A stretch of DNA of 64,000 bases from Rallus limicola (GCA_022605955.1 JAKCOZ010000020.1:10095001-10159000); one strand, 5' to 3'. Positions 24,901 through 37,668 are shown, counted from the first letter of the stretch. Program-made: numbers and translations. Notes: a model not told the origin generated them from the letters alone.

Positions 24901-27900
24901 GTGATTTATCCATATGGTTATGTATCAGGCTGTGGGTGCAGACCAAATCATCAAAGGACAAGAAATGCTAGAGACTTTGCTGCTCTGGGAAAAGCATATC
25001 CTGAATTTTAGTCAAGCTTTCAAAAAGTAAAGGGAAAAAAGTTTGTATGTGTTTTATAAGCAGCAAGATTTCTTTATTTTGTCTGTGTTTCTTGATTATG
25101 TTTGTTTGGGAACTTGTATCTAATGGACTGAAAATACCAGGCAGTGGTGGCCTAGTCTCTGCTTTTAATATTCAACTGTCTGAAGACCAGAGCTCTGTTT
25201 TCAGCTCACTCCCTGGGATCATTGTGCTGCTCTTGGGCCCCTTTGCATCCTTATTTCCCCCTAATTGGACAAAGTCTGTCCTCTTTCTCATCTCTTTTCA
25301 CATGTTTACTTTTGGCCAGAGCACTGCAGGACAGTGTCCAAGTCAATCTCTTCAGTGACTTGTGAGCCTCTGTGTGTTCTTGTTACCATTACATTTCTAT
25401 CAGACCATACCTTGGGTGGTACCTGGATCCTTACAGGGCCAGGGTAGTTACAATGTGGGCAGGAAGGTTTTGCTAGCAACAGATTCCTGGATGCACCTGG
25501 AGCAGGAGTGCTTCCAGGCAGTGCTTTGTCTGCTCCAGACTACAAATGAAAAAGTGGACCTATTGAAGTGGCTAATCCCTTTTCTGCCCTTGGCATGTGT
25601 TTTACCCACAAATTAAGAATTACTTGAAGTTGACTGGAAACTGTGGTGGTTTATGATGATGTTCTTCATCACCAGGTGAAGGAGATGCCCCTTTGCCCCC
25701 ACCCCTAGTTTTCCAGTCATAAGCTGTGGGAAGCAAATCAGACTCTTACAGGTACAGGTGATCTATTTACTTGAGAGAGTAAACAAAAATGCCAAGGAAA
25801 CACAAAAGAAAATGCAGCTAGTGATAATGCCATTTTTAGTGTGTGAAAAAAAACAAACTTGCTTTTCCCCCTTTTATCTTAAAAAAAAAAAAAAAAAAAA
25901 AGCCATGGGAATTGAGTGAAAATATGTAGGGGAAACCCAGAAAGCTAAGAGTCTGATTTACCAGAGCCATGGATATGCTTGTACCTATGACAATAATTTG
26001 AAAAAGCCCCAACTTTTCAAGTTAGTGTCTGCTGCTTTTCAAATCTCAGGCTAGATTTTGCTTTGCTGTGCTGCCAGGCAAGGAAATGAGTCCCTCTGTC
26101 TGTTTGCAGGAGTTAACTTGCGTCCTTTGCAGTCAATATCCTCTGAGAGCATTGAAGTCAACACCAGCATTCTAAAAGAAATGTCAGCCAATCCTATGCC
26201 TGCAAGATGTCTGGTGGTCACTTGTTCTTTCCTTGCATGAAATGGTGGGAGTGCTGCATGGTGTTGCATCTCAGGAGGATGCTGCGCAGTGTTTATGCTC
26301 ATAGTTGAGTCACAAGACTGATTCAGTGCCTGAGATTCAGCATTAGGTGCAAATGCTGTGTGTTCTGGGACTGGAATTCTTCTATCCAACAATTACATTC
26401 CTACTTAACAAGACTAAAGCATCTTTTCATTAATGTAGTTGCTTTGTTCCAATCTTTAAAATTCAGCTTTCATGCATGTGTGAATGTGGTGTTCTAAGTC
26501 TGTGTCTGGAGGACCTATAATAACATCTGTTACATGGTTTATATTGCTGTTTACTGGAGTAACTTGACAACTATAGCAGTAAAGAACATTGTGAGGCCTT
26601 GCTTTGTTTTTATTTCCAGAGTCTGCATACAGTATTCACATTTCAATGGTGCAGCTCACTCCTTCATTGCTCCTTTCCCAAGCATTTAACCTCTCTCAGC
26701 TTCTGCTCAAGTAAGATTATTCTTGGTTGGTCTGCCTTTGCTCAAAGGTACCTGTGGTCTGAGGAAAATGTCCCAATGAAGTGAGAAGCAAATTGGAAGC
26801 AGATGAGTTTGGCTTAGGTTTTACTAAGAGCAGAGGGTGCTTCAGAGCAATAAATTCTGAGGGGTTTTTGTGGCTTTTATGTTTTCTAAATGACATTGAC
26901 CAAATGTCTTGCACTCAACCCAGAATTTGGTTTGCCTTTGTAATCTTTGATTACAGGACCATGAGCTGGAGGAGAAGCTGAAGCAAAGAAGGGGGGATAG
27001 AATCAGTGGGTTGAATGAAGTGTGTCAGTAACGTTATTGCGTGGCTGAGAATTGTCAGCGAGAATGAAATTCCTGCTTTCTCTCTGCAACGAAAATGGAT
27101 CTTTATTTGAGGATGCATGTCGTAGTGATATTTTGTGAGCTTTTTCAGGCGTGTGTGATGATGTTTCATTCAGGAGAGGATCTGCTAGAAGAGTATGTGA
27201 TCACTGTAGCATAGACCTGCCACGTAGCACAGCTGCTGGCTTCTGTTTACACTTACCTAATTCAGTGTAGAATGCTCTTTCTACTGCTGATCAGACCTAT
27301 TTAACCTTTCCTATACATCACATGTTGTTTCAAATTAGGAACAGTATAATAGACTAGCAAGAAGTTCTCTAGGCTAAGGATGAGTGAAGATCCCTCTGGG
27401 GACTCATCTCTGCAATTGCTTTTTGTCTTTGGCTCTGAAGTACAAGTGCTACTGCTTTCTAACATCTCTTATAAAGGGGATGCAGGAAATTTTAAGGAGA
27501 GGCTGTTTCTACTTATGGCTCACAAGAAATTCTGTCTCTGTGTGGCTTGCATCTTGAGCTGGGAAAGGCAGCTGGTTTCTGAGCTTGTGCCTGTTCACTG
27601 TGAGCATTCAGAGGCTCATGGAAGACAGACCCTTGTTTTTTTTTCCCCCCCTCTCTTGTTCAGTTTGCGATGGTCACAGTCACCCTGTTGTACCAGTGGG
27701 ATGAGAAAGCAGCTTCTGCCACAGGTAGGGTTCAGGAAAAGCAGATACATTCGTAGGTCAAGCCCTTGAGCATCTCTTGCATGGCTCTGCTGTGCTGATA
27801 CAGAGCAAGACCTGTGTCTGTTTTCAAATGTACCCCAAGACACAGGTGACTCCTTCGCAAAAAGCATACAAAAAGTTAAGTGATACAACCACAAAACTTA

Positions 27901-30900
27901 GCACTATGCCAGATCTGAACTGCTTTTGATAAAAACACAGGAAAATTGATCTACAAATGCAGCATTGCTAGATTTCTTCTTAGAGCAAAATACACCATCG
28001 AGTTCCTATTTTAGAGCTTCCTCCCATTTCCTGTGTTCTTTTTCTAGGTAATTGCCATCTGTAGCATACAGCAGTGTGCTTTGCCTCCCAGTGGATTCTC
28101 CTTAGGCAAGACAAACTTTAACTGTCTTATTTTTGAGTCACGTACACTGTGGTCTTGCTCCCCGCTGTAAAATGGCTCCTAGCTCAGCTTTGTGTGCTGA
28201 TGTTTCTGTGGAGTTCTCAGATGTCCTTGCATCTGCTGCTGACTTCTAGAAACAGTGTAAAGACAGAAAGCCATCCCTTGCATGTGGAGTCGGTTTTGTG
28301 CTGCTGATGCTCTCCCTTTTGTTCTTGAGAACTAGATCTTGAGTCTTGTGCAGACACTTGATAACTGTGTGAAATGTACCTGTTGTGATCCCATCAGACC
28401 TGCTCAGGTTCTGTTCCACACCAGTAACTGAATTCCTCACCAAGGGAGCTGCATGTGTCACTGTGACAGACCAGTTTTATACTGATATAAAACCATGTGA
28501 ATTATGCCGGAATAAACCAGGTTAGCGTGTTAGTGAATGTGACCTCTGTGGTTTGGTGGCCTGAGGAAACAGCAACTGAACTCACATAGGTATCTCAGTA
28601 GTCATCACCATTTTCTGTTCCTTTTTTCTTTGGGTGGGAGGGAAGGGGAATCTGAGGCTATTTGAAAAATGAAGCCTATAGAAGAAACAAACAAACTGCC
28701 TGCTTTGGTATTAGAGTCATCAATCTTGGTCAGGCATTATTGCCAAAGGAGAACTGGACTGGAAAAATATTCATGTCAGTATTCAATCATTACGTCCATT
28801 AGATACTGGTTGGCATTGATACATATTAAATAAAGGAGTGTGAGTTGTAGCTGCTCCAGTTTTCTGTGTGGAACACCAATACAGTGATAACAGGCTGAAA
28901 ATGCTTTCAGCAGCTCATTTATTTATGTGTTTGTGGAAGGGAGGGTTGGCAGCTGGACAGACTTTAACATTGTAAAGAAGAAATCTGGTTGTGTGCCAGC
29001 AGATCTATAGTCACAATCAACAACTTTTTAAGGGTTTCAGCATGGGAAGAGTGAAGGAGTGGAGCTGGGGCCAGTTGAAGCATTTGCAAGAGTAATATTT
29101 TCTTTGCAGTATGGCCAGAAGTAGCAATGAATCCTGGTGCCTGGAAGTCAGTTGGAGGCATAGAAACTTGTAGAAGGAAGTCAAGAGCTATTGATGAAGC
29201 TCTGTAGGAACTACATCTGCAGGTTTGAGCTTGAAGGGAATGGTGCCACAGGTGTGGTGGGAGCCAGGATCAGGTTGGTATAAGTAAGGAAAAACAGTTA
29301 ATAGGTTTAGTTCTCTTGCTTTGGAACTCGTGCAGTAGTGGAAACAAATGCTGACAGCAGTTTCTGTTATATGATGGCAAAGAACAACTTGCAGTGGTGA
29401 CAGGACAAAGTCTTCAAATTAAACAAAATGCAGCTAGGGTGTGACTTGTTTTCCCATCAACGAAGCAAACTTTATAGTATAGTGACTGGTCCAAACAAAT
29501 GTCCTTCTGGCATTTGCACTGTAGCTGGTTTAGAAATAGACACTGGAGTCTGCAATTGCCAGAAGAATTGCCTCCCTTTCAGGAAACATGGCTCTCATGA
29601 GGTACAGCAGAGGTGACCTGCCTCTTTCTCAGCATGTTGCCAGGCTTAAAAAGTGCAGTGTTACTTTTCAAAAGCTTTCCATGGCTCCCTTGTTGCTACA
29701 GCTCTGGGTCATAGGAATCCTGAGCTAGAGAAAGGCAAAGGTCTGAGTGCAGGTTTACCTCTCCATAGAGAAGACTGAAAACACTTCAGTTAAAAAGCAA
29801 AATCTTCCTTCTGGGAAATCAATGAAAATATTTCTGATGTCCTGATCACCCTGAACAGAAATACCTCATTCCTGCAGACCCAGGTGGAAGCTGTGCTTTG
29901 AAGGTCTTGTTCTCCTGTCTCCCTTGCAGGCTGCAGTTCTCTCATCATGTTGTGTCTCTGCTCAGCCAAGGGCTGACAAAATCAAAGTAGGGATGGGATC
30001 CTGCACAACAAAACCAGAATGTCCCCGGGCAGGGCGAGGCATCTTAAAATGAGGTTTTTCTACTGACAGCTGCAATGTCCTTGTCTCTCAGCATGACATG
30101 GCAGAGGATCACTATGCAACTGTATCTCATTACCTGGGTCCGTCTCTAACTGTGTGGTGTTTTCCAGTGCTCAGAATCCCAGTCCGATCTCAGAAGATTC
30201 TCCATCTAGGACGGCATGGTTGAATTATAAAAGACAATGTGTTGGGTGTCAGTGAATTTACAGAGCAACAGCTGTGCTAACCATGCTTTGCTACTCCAAA
30301 CTTCAATTTACCTTTAAAAGGCAGCTTTCTCTAGCCTAGTACTATCTCTGCTGCTTTGCTACTGGACCTTGGTGTAGCTCTTTCTTCGTTTGTTTTCATA
30401 CCCTATGAAACATTAAGCTTCATTTGTCAGGACCTAAAAGGTACATATATCAGGAGATAACACTGTTACCTAATGACACTATGGTCCCTCTGCTGTTTCC
30501 ACCGACCAGCAGGAGCATCGGCTCCTCCATTAATCATGCATCCTATGTAAGATTAATGTAGCTCTTCACCTAAACCCATGTTTTAACATAAAAAAAATCT
30601 TCCCTTTCACAAAGCACAGTTAATATGGTTTATAGTATGGCTTTTATTTTTCTTCTATTTCCTGATCCATAGTGCTGAAGCTTTGCAAACACTTACAGAA
30701 CTGGTTTACTTTGACAAAGTGGAGGTTTTGAAATGCTTCTGAAGACTGACCTGGGGACCATTTCATTCCACACAAGTGTGTTTTGACTTTGCTTCCTGAC
30801 AGCAGGACACCAGGGAGGACTGATACCAAACTAGATATTAGGACTGTATTTCCCCACTGCAAGCCTGCTGAGGAGATACCAAGTGTGTTAACTTCTGTTG

Positions 30901-31186
30901 TTCACAACCCTTGGTTTTGGCAATGAGCAGTGATAGAGCCATGTATGTTGTGACCATGAATGGATGGTGTCAGGGTTGTTTTGTTCTTAGTTTTGCTCTG
31001 AGTACCCTGCAAACCTGGGTATCATGTGATCTTTGGTCTCTGTAAATCATCCTGAGATCTCAAGCTGGAAATTTCTCCAGTATGCTTCACCACTCCTTTA
31101 TTTTTCTTGATTTAGAGAACTTTGATCATCTAAAATAACTTATCTGAAACAAATGAGAATAAACAGTATATTTTGAATAATTCTTC
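21926..31186. other. Non-coding, mostly unique DNA
   Basis: No exon, RNA gene or confident transposon is recognisable in this 9-kb stretch. Open frames are at most 129 codons (27380-27769) and lack known domains. A 21-base A-run lies at 25881-25901 and a T9C7 pyrimidine tract at 27636-27651. The segment 28471-28525 contains TTTATACTGATATAAAACC, which may be another worn copy of the old repeat proposed at 5255. Confidence 0.65.
25881..25901 (+). repeat. Poly-A run
   Basis: Twenty-one consecutive A, preceded by a pyrimidine block (CCCCCTTTTATCTT). No AATAAA stands at the usual distance upstream and no coding remnant is visible, so a processed-pseudogene tail is not supported. Confidence 0.9.
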
Positions 31187-31337
31187 TGCTTGGTTGGCCT
31201 TGGCCAGCTGCCGGCTGCCCACTCAGCTGTTCTCTCACTCCCCCTCAGCATGATGGCAGGGGAGTGGAGGTGTTGAGACAATAAGATAAAAAAGCTCGTA
31301 GGTTAAGACAAAAAACAGTTGACTTGGAGAAAATTAA

Positions 31338-31343
31338 TTTATT
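31338..31343 (-). promoter_or_regulatory. LTR polyadenylation signal
   Basis: AATAAA on the minus strand, set in GGCAATAAATTAATTT, the position where related avian LTRs carry their signal. It marks the approximate R/U5 border of the solo LTR. Confidence 0.6.
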
Positions 31344-31732
31344 GCCAATTACAATAGGTTTGGTAGTAGAAAATAAATACATTAAAACACTACCTTCCCC
31401 TCCACTCCTCCCTTTTCCTAGGTTCACCTTCACTCCTTTCCTCCCAGGTATTCTGCTTTCCTACAGCCCTCCAAATCCTAACTCATCTGTGCCCCCCAGC
31501 AGCACAGGGGGACAGGGACAGACAGGGATCCAGAGGGTTGTGGTCAGCCTCTACCAGCTCCTCTCTGCCACCCCATCCTCAGGCACTACTCCTGCTCCAC
31601 CGTGGTCTCTCCATCATGGCTGCAGGGGACTCTCGGCCCCAGGTTTGCAGCTGTTCCTCCCCCTACTCTGACCTGTGTGCTCACAGGACTATTTCTCAAG
31701 CAATTTTTTTCCTTTCTCTGTGCAGGTTTTGT

Positions 31733-31745
31733 CCTTTTTAAAAAC
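31733..31745 (-). promoter_or_regulatory. LTR TATA-like box
   Basis: TTTTTAAAAAGG on the minus strand, about 115 bases inside the U3 end. It is the likely retroviral promoter core of the solo LTR, decayed from the CATATTTAAG form I recall in related elements. Confidence 0.45.
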
Positions 31746-32568
31746 ATGTTTACCCAGAGGCACCACGAGCCTGGCTGAGGGCTGGGACAACCTTGTCTGG
31801 TGTGGGCAGCCGTGGCCTAACCTTACACAGGCCCCTGTTGCTCTTGCCACCAGCAACAGTGTAATTCTATAGACTTATTTTGTGTTCATCTGATTAATTA
31901 GGGTTTGAGTTTTGTCCCCCTGAGTACACTAATCATGGCAGCTCTCTAAAGGGAAGCTAGGGTTCCCTGTGACCATCATGGTGCAAGGAAGGGATGGGGT
32001 CTCTGCACAGAGATGGAAAGGGAAGAGGAGAGGCTTCTCGCAGGCCTGCACTGCAGCAGGGAGATGGGGATCTGCCTCCTGAGTGCTTGTGAAGGAGTTA
32101 ACTGCTGCCAGGAGAAACTGTTCTGTGACAGACCTGACATGACCCTGGAGAGTCTGGTGCCCTGGTGCTCTGGAAGTAAAGTGCTCTAATGGATGGCAGT
32201 TGCCAGCTTTTGGGGATGAGGCTTTGGATCAGGCTCTCTAAGTAACCGGGGCACCTTTGGATACTAAGAAACAACTTTTATCTGCACTCAACAACAGGAG
32301 TGGTTTGGAAGTGACAGCTAGAAGAGAGTGCTAAGTCTGAGTGCATGAACTACTCGGGTCCCTGGGTGCCCATTTCATATTTACTTCCAGTTCTGTGTCA
32401 GGATGTACAGCCCAGATTTCTGATGTTGTGCTCGGGATCATAGTGAAAGAGTCAGTCCACTCTAATTTGAGATGGTCCGGGCTGGTTTGTCAAAGCTTCT
32501 CCCCCACTGTGCTGGGATGTCTGTGGTTGGTTGTTATTCTCTAGCTGTCAGACACTGCAAACTCCAAC

Positions 32569-32659
32569 CGATGCCTGCGTGAAGTGTCGGAAATGACAGG
32601 CACGGAGCCTTCAGCCGTCAATACCGCTCAGCGGTCTGTGGCGGTTCTCTGACACACGT
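32569..32659. other. Short CpG cluster
   Basis: Nine CpG dinucleotides in about 90 bases, against near absence in the flanks. It includes an interrupted palindrome ACCGCT-C-AGCGGT (32623-32635) and a CACGTG E-box at 32655-32660. It is too short for a formal CpG island, and no gene start is visible. Confidence 0.4.
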
Positions 32660-33362
32660 GAGTCATGTTTGTACTGGAGGTAAATCCCATTCTGCACATG
32701 GTGGAGATCATGGTCCATCAAGCTTGAGTGACTTGGATCATCACGAAGGTGCACAGTCTTAACTGAGTGAAAGAATTCAGGTAAATGCTGGGTTTGCATG
32801 TGGGCTTTGGTCTCTCTTGGGTACAATGAAATTCTTTCTCTGTACAAAGAGAGTGAGAGGGGGAATTTATGAGAAATACAGGACCCTTTGTGGGTAAGCC
32901 CTCCCCGTACATGAAATGTACTGTGTCCTCACAGCCTTAGTAAAATACCAATTTCATCCAAACTGAGGCTGGGCCAAATGTTGACCCACAAAGAGATCCT
33001 GGTGACTTCTCTCCTGGTTGAAAGGCTCTTGTACCAAAATGCAGCTAGATGAGCACGATTTCTGAGGTGCACTGGCTGTGGTTAAAGGAATGATGCTTCT
33101 CTGGAAGCTACGGTAGTTACGAATGCTAGTGCATGGAGCTGTTGGAGCTTTTTGGATAGTTCCTCCAAATTTAAATTCTTTTCAGTGAATGATGCCTCCG
33201 ACTGAATTGATGAGAGAGATTCCATTCAAGTAGCAATTTCAGAGATGGTCTGTTGGATATTCTGTAGAGGGCAGGGGCTACAAGAGGTTTTCCTTGAAAT
33301 AAATGAGTACACTCTTGATGAGTGGCAGCTGAAGTCAGGCTTGTAGACTGTCACCTCCTTCC

Positions 33363-33378
33363 TTTTTTTTTTTTTTTT
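33363..33378 (+). repeat. Poly-T run
   Basis: Sixteen consecutive T. No retroelement body is recognised beside it. Confidence 0.9.
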
Positions 33379-34379
33379 GAAATAAACAAGCAAGTTATGA
33401 CTGATGGGAGAATTGGGTCATTTTATGGCCTCCCACTTTCTGTTACCAGAGCAGCTGTGCAGGGCAGGAGAGTCCTGCTGCCCGTTGTCCAGATGTTATT
33501 GGAGTTACTCTGCCAGGGGATGGAGAGCTGCTGTCCTGTAGATGGGCACCGCTTGTCCAAGCGTGGCCCTCACTCTTGGAGGACGACTCTGCTACTTGGT
33601 CATCTCTTTTTAGACTCATGTACATTAGAAGTAGAGAATCATGAGAGAGATTTATAGTTAATTAAGAATTAGTTTTATAATTCAATCCTACCTTTTATTA
33701 CTACTCAGGCTAATTAGCTTTACTCAGTCATTAACGTACTAAGGCCAAGACTTTGAAAATGAGTTCTAGCTTTGACTGAAAGATGTGACTGATTTCACCA
33801 CATCCCTCTCAATTATGCTCATGAATAATTTGCTTATGATATTTGAGGATGCTTGTGGGGTATAAGAAATTCATCCTCATGTCTGGTTTCCCTGAAGAAT
33901 GTTCTCTGTTTCCTGAAATACAGCAGCTTGCATTGGATGTGCACTGCCTGTCTCCTTGTCGTTACATCCCTGCTGAAACATTTCCAGTGGTGAAGCAGAT
34001 ATGTGCTGTGAAACTGTGTATCTTGAATTGTGTGCTGCTGAAATGGATGTTTTAGTGAACTGCTCAGAGTCTGGAAATTATTCATGCTGACTATTTGGGA
34101 AATACTTTCAAATAATGAATAAATTTTCAGGAATCAGAGGTGCATTATGAAAGACTAATCCTAGCAGAAAAGACACACACACATTTCCCTCCACCCCCTA
34201 AGTTTCACCATCAGGTGTCTGGTTTGTGCTTCTGCTTCTGAAGTTACTGGAATAATGCTGGCTCATTCCAGAGAGTTAGGCTCAGAATAATTTTAGGGAG
34301 TGCATTATATTTACAGGTGTGGAATGGGAGGGCAAACCCTTCTGTTTCCTCCAGAAATATATTACTTCTGACTTCCAAT

Positions 34380-34520
34380 TTTTGCTTTTATTTCAATTAC
34401 CACTGCATTTTCTTTGTAGTGGTTAATTAAGGCTATGCTATTACTAGCAGTTATTTCAATCTCATAATTACAATGTGATGCTCATTTTATTAACCTGTTT
34501 TATTATGATCAGTCTTCATT
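34380..34520. promoter_or_regulatory. Candidate conserved AT-rich element
   Basis: AT-rich, complex DNA with TTAATTAAGG, CATAATTAC and CAATTACC homeodomain-type cores and a small inverted repeat CCACT...AGTGG spanning about 34400-34423. Its texture resembles developmental enhancers in gene deserts. The call is inferred from composition only. Confidence 0.25.
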
Positions 34521-36393
34521 TCAGTGCTTAATCTTTTCTCCTGTCTGCTTACAAACTTGCTGCTTTGTTTTCAAAGACATGCTGGGGCATTGGTGTTAGC
34601 TTGTCTTCCCCCAGTGTAAAACACCATCACCTCTGCTCTGGGTTATACTGGGCCAATTGATAGAGAAATCTGATTTTTAGGATAACAAATGCTCAACCCT
34701 CCTAGATAAAAGGAACCAAATATTTTGTCTCTCTACTACTGGCATCTGTGGGAAATGTTGCTTTGGATATCTGATGCTATGTGTCATATGAAACACTTGA
34801 TGTCTTATGCATGGTTCAAGGTAGGTGGGGCAGGCGGTGACGATGATGACAGGGAACAGGACAGGATCTGTTGAGAGCCTTTCTGTAAAGAATTTCTAAA
34901 GGAATTGCAGCCAGAAGGGCCTGATTGTCCCCAGAGAGAGAAACAGTCCTAAATGAGCTGTGGGAAGGCAGTAATTGGGGCTGAGGGCTGAGCTGGTTGA
35001 CAGGATCCAGCAGTCGAGTCCAAAAGTCCAAAGACTGAGCTGAAGGTGCCCTGATGGAGGGACTGTGGCAGAGGCTCCAGGGAAAGGGGTGTGTGAATGC
35101 GAGTGTTAGCGAACATGATGCCAGGGTGAATCCTGTCTGTGTGACTACATGGCTGCCCTGTCAGCGAAGGGCCTTGTTGGCCAAACCGTGGCATTTCTAA
35201 ATCGGGGTGTTAAGTGCTACTCGGCACAGTTTGTTTCGTTATCCATAATGATAGGCTGGGCTGCTGTGTATTTCCAGCTATTCTTTTTTTACCCTGAGCT
35301 ACGTTTGAAAAGATTGGTGTATTTTGGCTGATAACTGTGGAGCAGAAAGAAAATGGTTTCTTAAAAATAGCTGAGACTACACTAGGGAGCTCATTATTTT
35401 CGCTGTACTGAAAGACACTTCATTCACCAAGACAGGCTTCCATCAAAGAAACCATCAATGCAGCCTGCTATCATCTGTCAGAATACCTTGTTCTCTTCTC
35501 CATAATTAAAATACAGCGTGGCCTATTCGTTACCCCCTTGGCAGCGTGTTCCCTGCTGCTTGGCTTATGCAGCCTTGCTGAATGCAGGGCCAAGTGCTGA
35601 GAGAGAATTCTCAATGAGCTGCCCTGAGATTGAGACGCGAGGGGATTATTATTCTTTTGGTAAAGGTAAAAGTGTCTTTGAGCTGTTACAGGGGAACTAC
35701 AAATGCATCATTTCAATTCTTGCATCATAAACCACTCATTCCCATTTTACATTGCACTGCTGAGGGTAAACTTAAATGGGTATAACTTATCATGACTTGT
35801 GTTTCTGAGCTGTTTGAGGCAAGCCCAGTCCATTCGCTGTTGGATTTCTCTGGCTTTACTAGTCACTGAGGGATGCAGCATTCTGTGGAACCAGATGGAG
35901 TGTGTGCGAACTGCCGGGCTAACCTCTGCAGCAGATTGAATGGATGACAAATATTGAACAGGAATGAAAAATGCTGCTCCATCGTGGTAGACAAAAATGT
36001 AAACGGATCTTAAACTCCTTTGTGATCTCCTAGCTTCTGCTCTCTTGCTATGCAATTTAGCTTTTAACATCCTAGAGATGAAATCGTCCACAGTACGAAT
36101 TAGAGGATGCCCATTACATTAAAATACTCAGCACAGTGTGGATCATTTCTGCAATACTTATTTCTCTAGTAATCAACATGTCAGTGCCAAAAGAGAAAAC
36201 CTCTCCTACCCCGCCTTTTTTCCTAAAGTAGAATTCATTTGTTTGTTCCTTTTATAAGCAGATAGTGGAGCTAATGGAGATAGAAGACAAGTTTTTTTCT
36301 GGAAACAGCTAACTGGATTGACTGTAATTTATTTGCAGTATAGCAGCAGGCCATTTTCTAAGCATGTGTGTATTCTGAAAATTGTTATTGCTG

Positions 36394-36417
36394 CAAAGTT
36401 CTTACAATTGAACTTTG
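36394..36417. other. Perfect 8-bp inverted repeat
   Basis: CAAAGTTC (36394-36401), spacer TTACAATT, GAACTTTG (36410-36417). The right arm continues as CTTTGAA, a TCF/LEF-like core. It may be a dimer site or chance; the stem is too short to imply a stable RNA. Confidence 0.5.
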
Positions 36418-36712
36418 AAAATGAGGAATATATATTTAAATGACAAATCTACACAAAGGAATGACTGGATGTGCACTGAGACTAAGCCGAAAGCATTGGT
36501 ATCCTCTTTTCTTGTGGTTTAAGGCACAAATAGGGGAGAGGAGAATGGGGAAAGAGAAAAATGGACAGAAGCATGTAGCTTGTATTTTGGAAATGTGAAG
36601 TTCATAGCACAGTTGGAAGGTGGCAGTGGAAAAATAAGTTCCATTGTCCAAAGTGAGAAAATTGCTACTCATAATGAATGTAGTAATGCCAGTGGTGAAA
36701 TTTACCTTGTGC

Positions 36713-36738
36713 TGATTAGCTGGCACGTTGATTAGCTG
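36713..36738 (+). promoter_or_regulatory. Paired TGATTAGCTG motifs
   Basis: The 10-mer TGATTAGCTG occurs at 36713-36722 and 36729-36738, sixteen bases apart in the same orientation. GATTAG is a possible homeodomain core. The flanks carry further AT-rich cores, such as CCAATTAAC near 36762. Confidence 0.3.
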
Positions 36739-37668
36739 CTCTCTGCAAATGCCATCCACATCCAATTAACAATCCTCTTTTCAGTGTCACTTTTTGATTC
36801 CATCATCCTTGCATGCACTGCAGGTATATTTACCTTTCTGAAATACTATATTGTTTGGTGTAAAAGCTACATGTTGTACTAACCTGCCTGGCTCCCTTTT
36901 CTGACACTCAAGAATGACAAGATTTTTGATTTGGAAGAAGGGCATATGGCTTTTTCCACAAAAGTGTTCCCTAGAGAGTTCTTTTCTAAAATGGGAATCT
37001 AGCATCCAGCTCTCATTTTTAACTCCCCTTCTGTAAGCTGCTGTTTTCCACTGGGGCAGCAGTCCCTGATTTCATGCTAGGTAAATGTCCTGGATGTATC
37101 TCCAAGAGATTTGGGCTGGTGCAGCTGTGTCGAGATTTGGCCATTAATGAAACTAGTGCTAAGGACAGATAATCTCTCATTCCTTCCAGGGAATCTAGAA
37201 GACCCTGTTGGCAGAGGCTGAATCAGGGATGTGTCTGGCCAGGTCTGCTTTGCAAGCAGTGCCATGGGGAGACTGGCCCCATGGACATCTGTTGGGTGAA
37301 AAAGGAGATGGGAGGGCATCGGATGTTGGGAGCCTTTGGAGAGACTGTTTGCATCTGTTTCAGAAATAGGCTTCCATATGTCCCCTTTCTTAAAATGGGT
37401 CTTTATGGGTCCTCTGCAGAACACTGATTACCTTAAGCATGCATGAACCCCAGGTTAATGAGATGTGTTCCCAGAAATATGGGGGGTGGGAGTGTCTGGC
37501 TATAACAGCAAATGACAAAATTGTATAGAAAGAGCTGAGTATTTTTTTCTTCCTCCTCCCTTCCACACCTCTGAGACTGTCCTCCATACCCTTGGATGGT
37601 ACAGAGCTTAAAATGAGACCTTTATCTCCCAAAGTTCCTTTTTTTAGACAAGTGGGAAAAAATGCTGC

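Larger units (their letters stand above)
31187..31858 (-). mobile_element. Solo endogenous-retrovirus LTR
   Basis: About 670 bases with the layout of a widespread avian LTR, read on the minus strand. The U3 begins TGTTGCTGGTGGCAAGAG near 31858. A TATA-like TTTTTAAAAAGG lies at about 31733-31745. A long G-rich R region follows; on the plus strand it shows C-rich blocks such as CCCCTCCACTCCTCCC. The polyadenylation signal AATAAA is at 31338-31343 in GGCAATAAATTAATTT, and U5 ends ...CCAAGCA at 31187. The TG and CA ends are present. Beyond 31187 there is no TGG-type primer-binding site and no gag, pol or env remnant, so this is a solo LTR left by recombination. Class ERVL or ERVK is not certain. 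Open frames crossing it, such as 31324-31671, are incidental. Confidence 0.75.

Noticed and set aside
25500..25901. Processed pseudogene ending in the poly-A run
   Set aside because: No coding remnant, polyadenylation signal or flanking duplication was found.
31324..31671. Proline/serine-rich 115-codon open frame
   Set aside because: It lies wholly inside the solo LTR and runs antisense to it; the composition is that of the C-rich complement of the R region.
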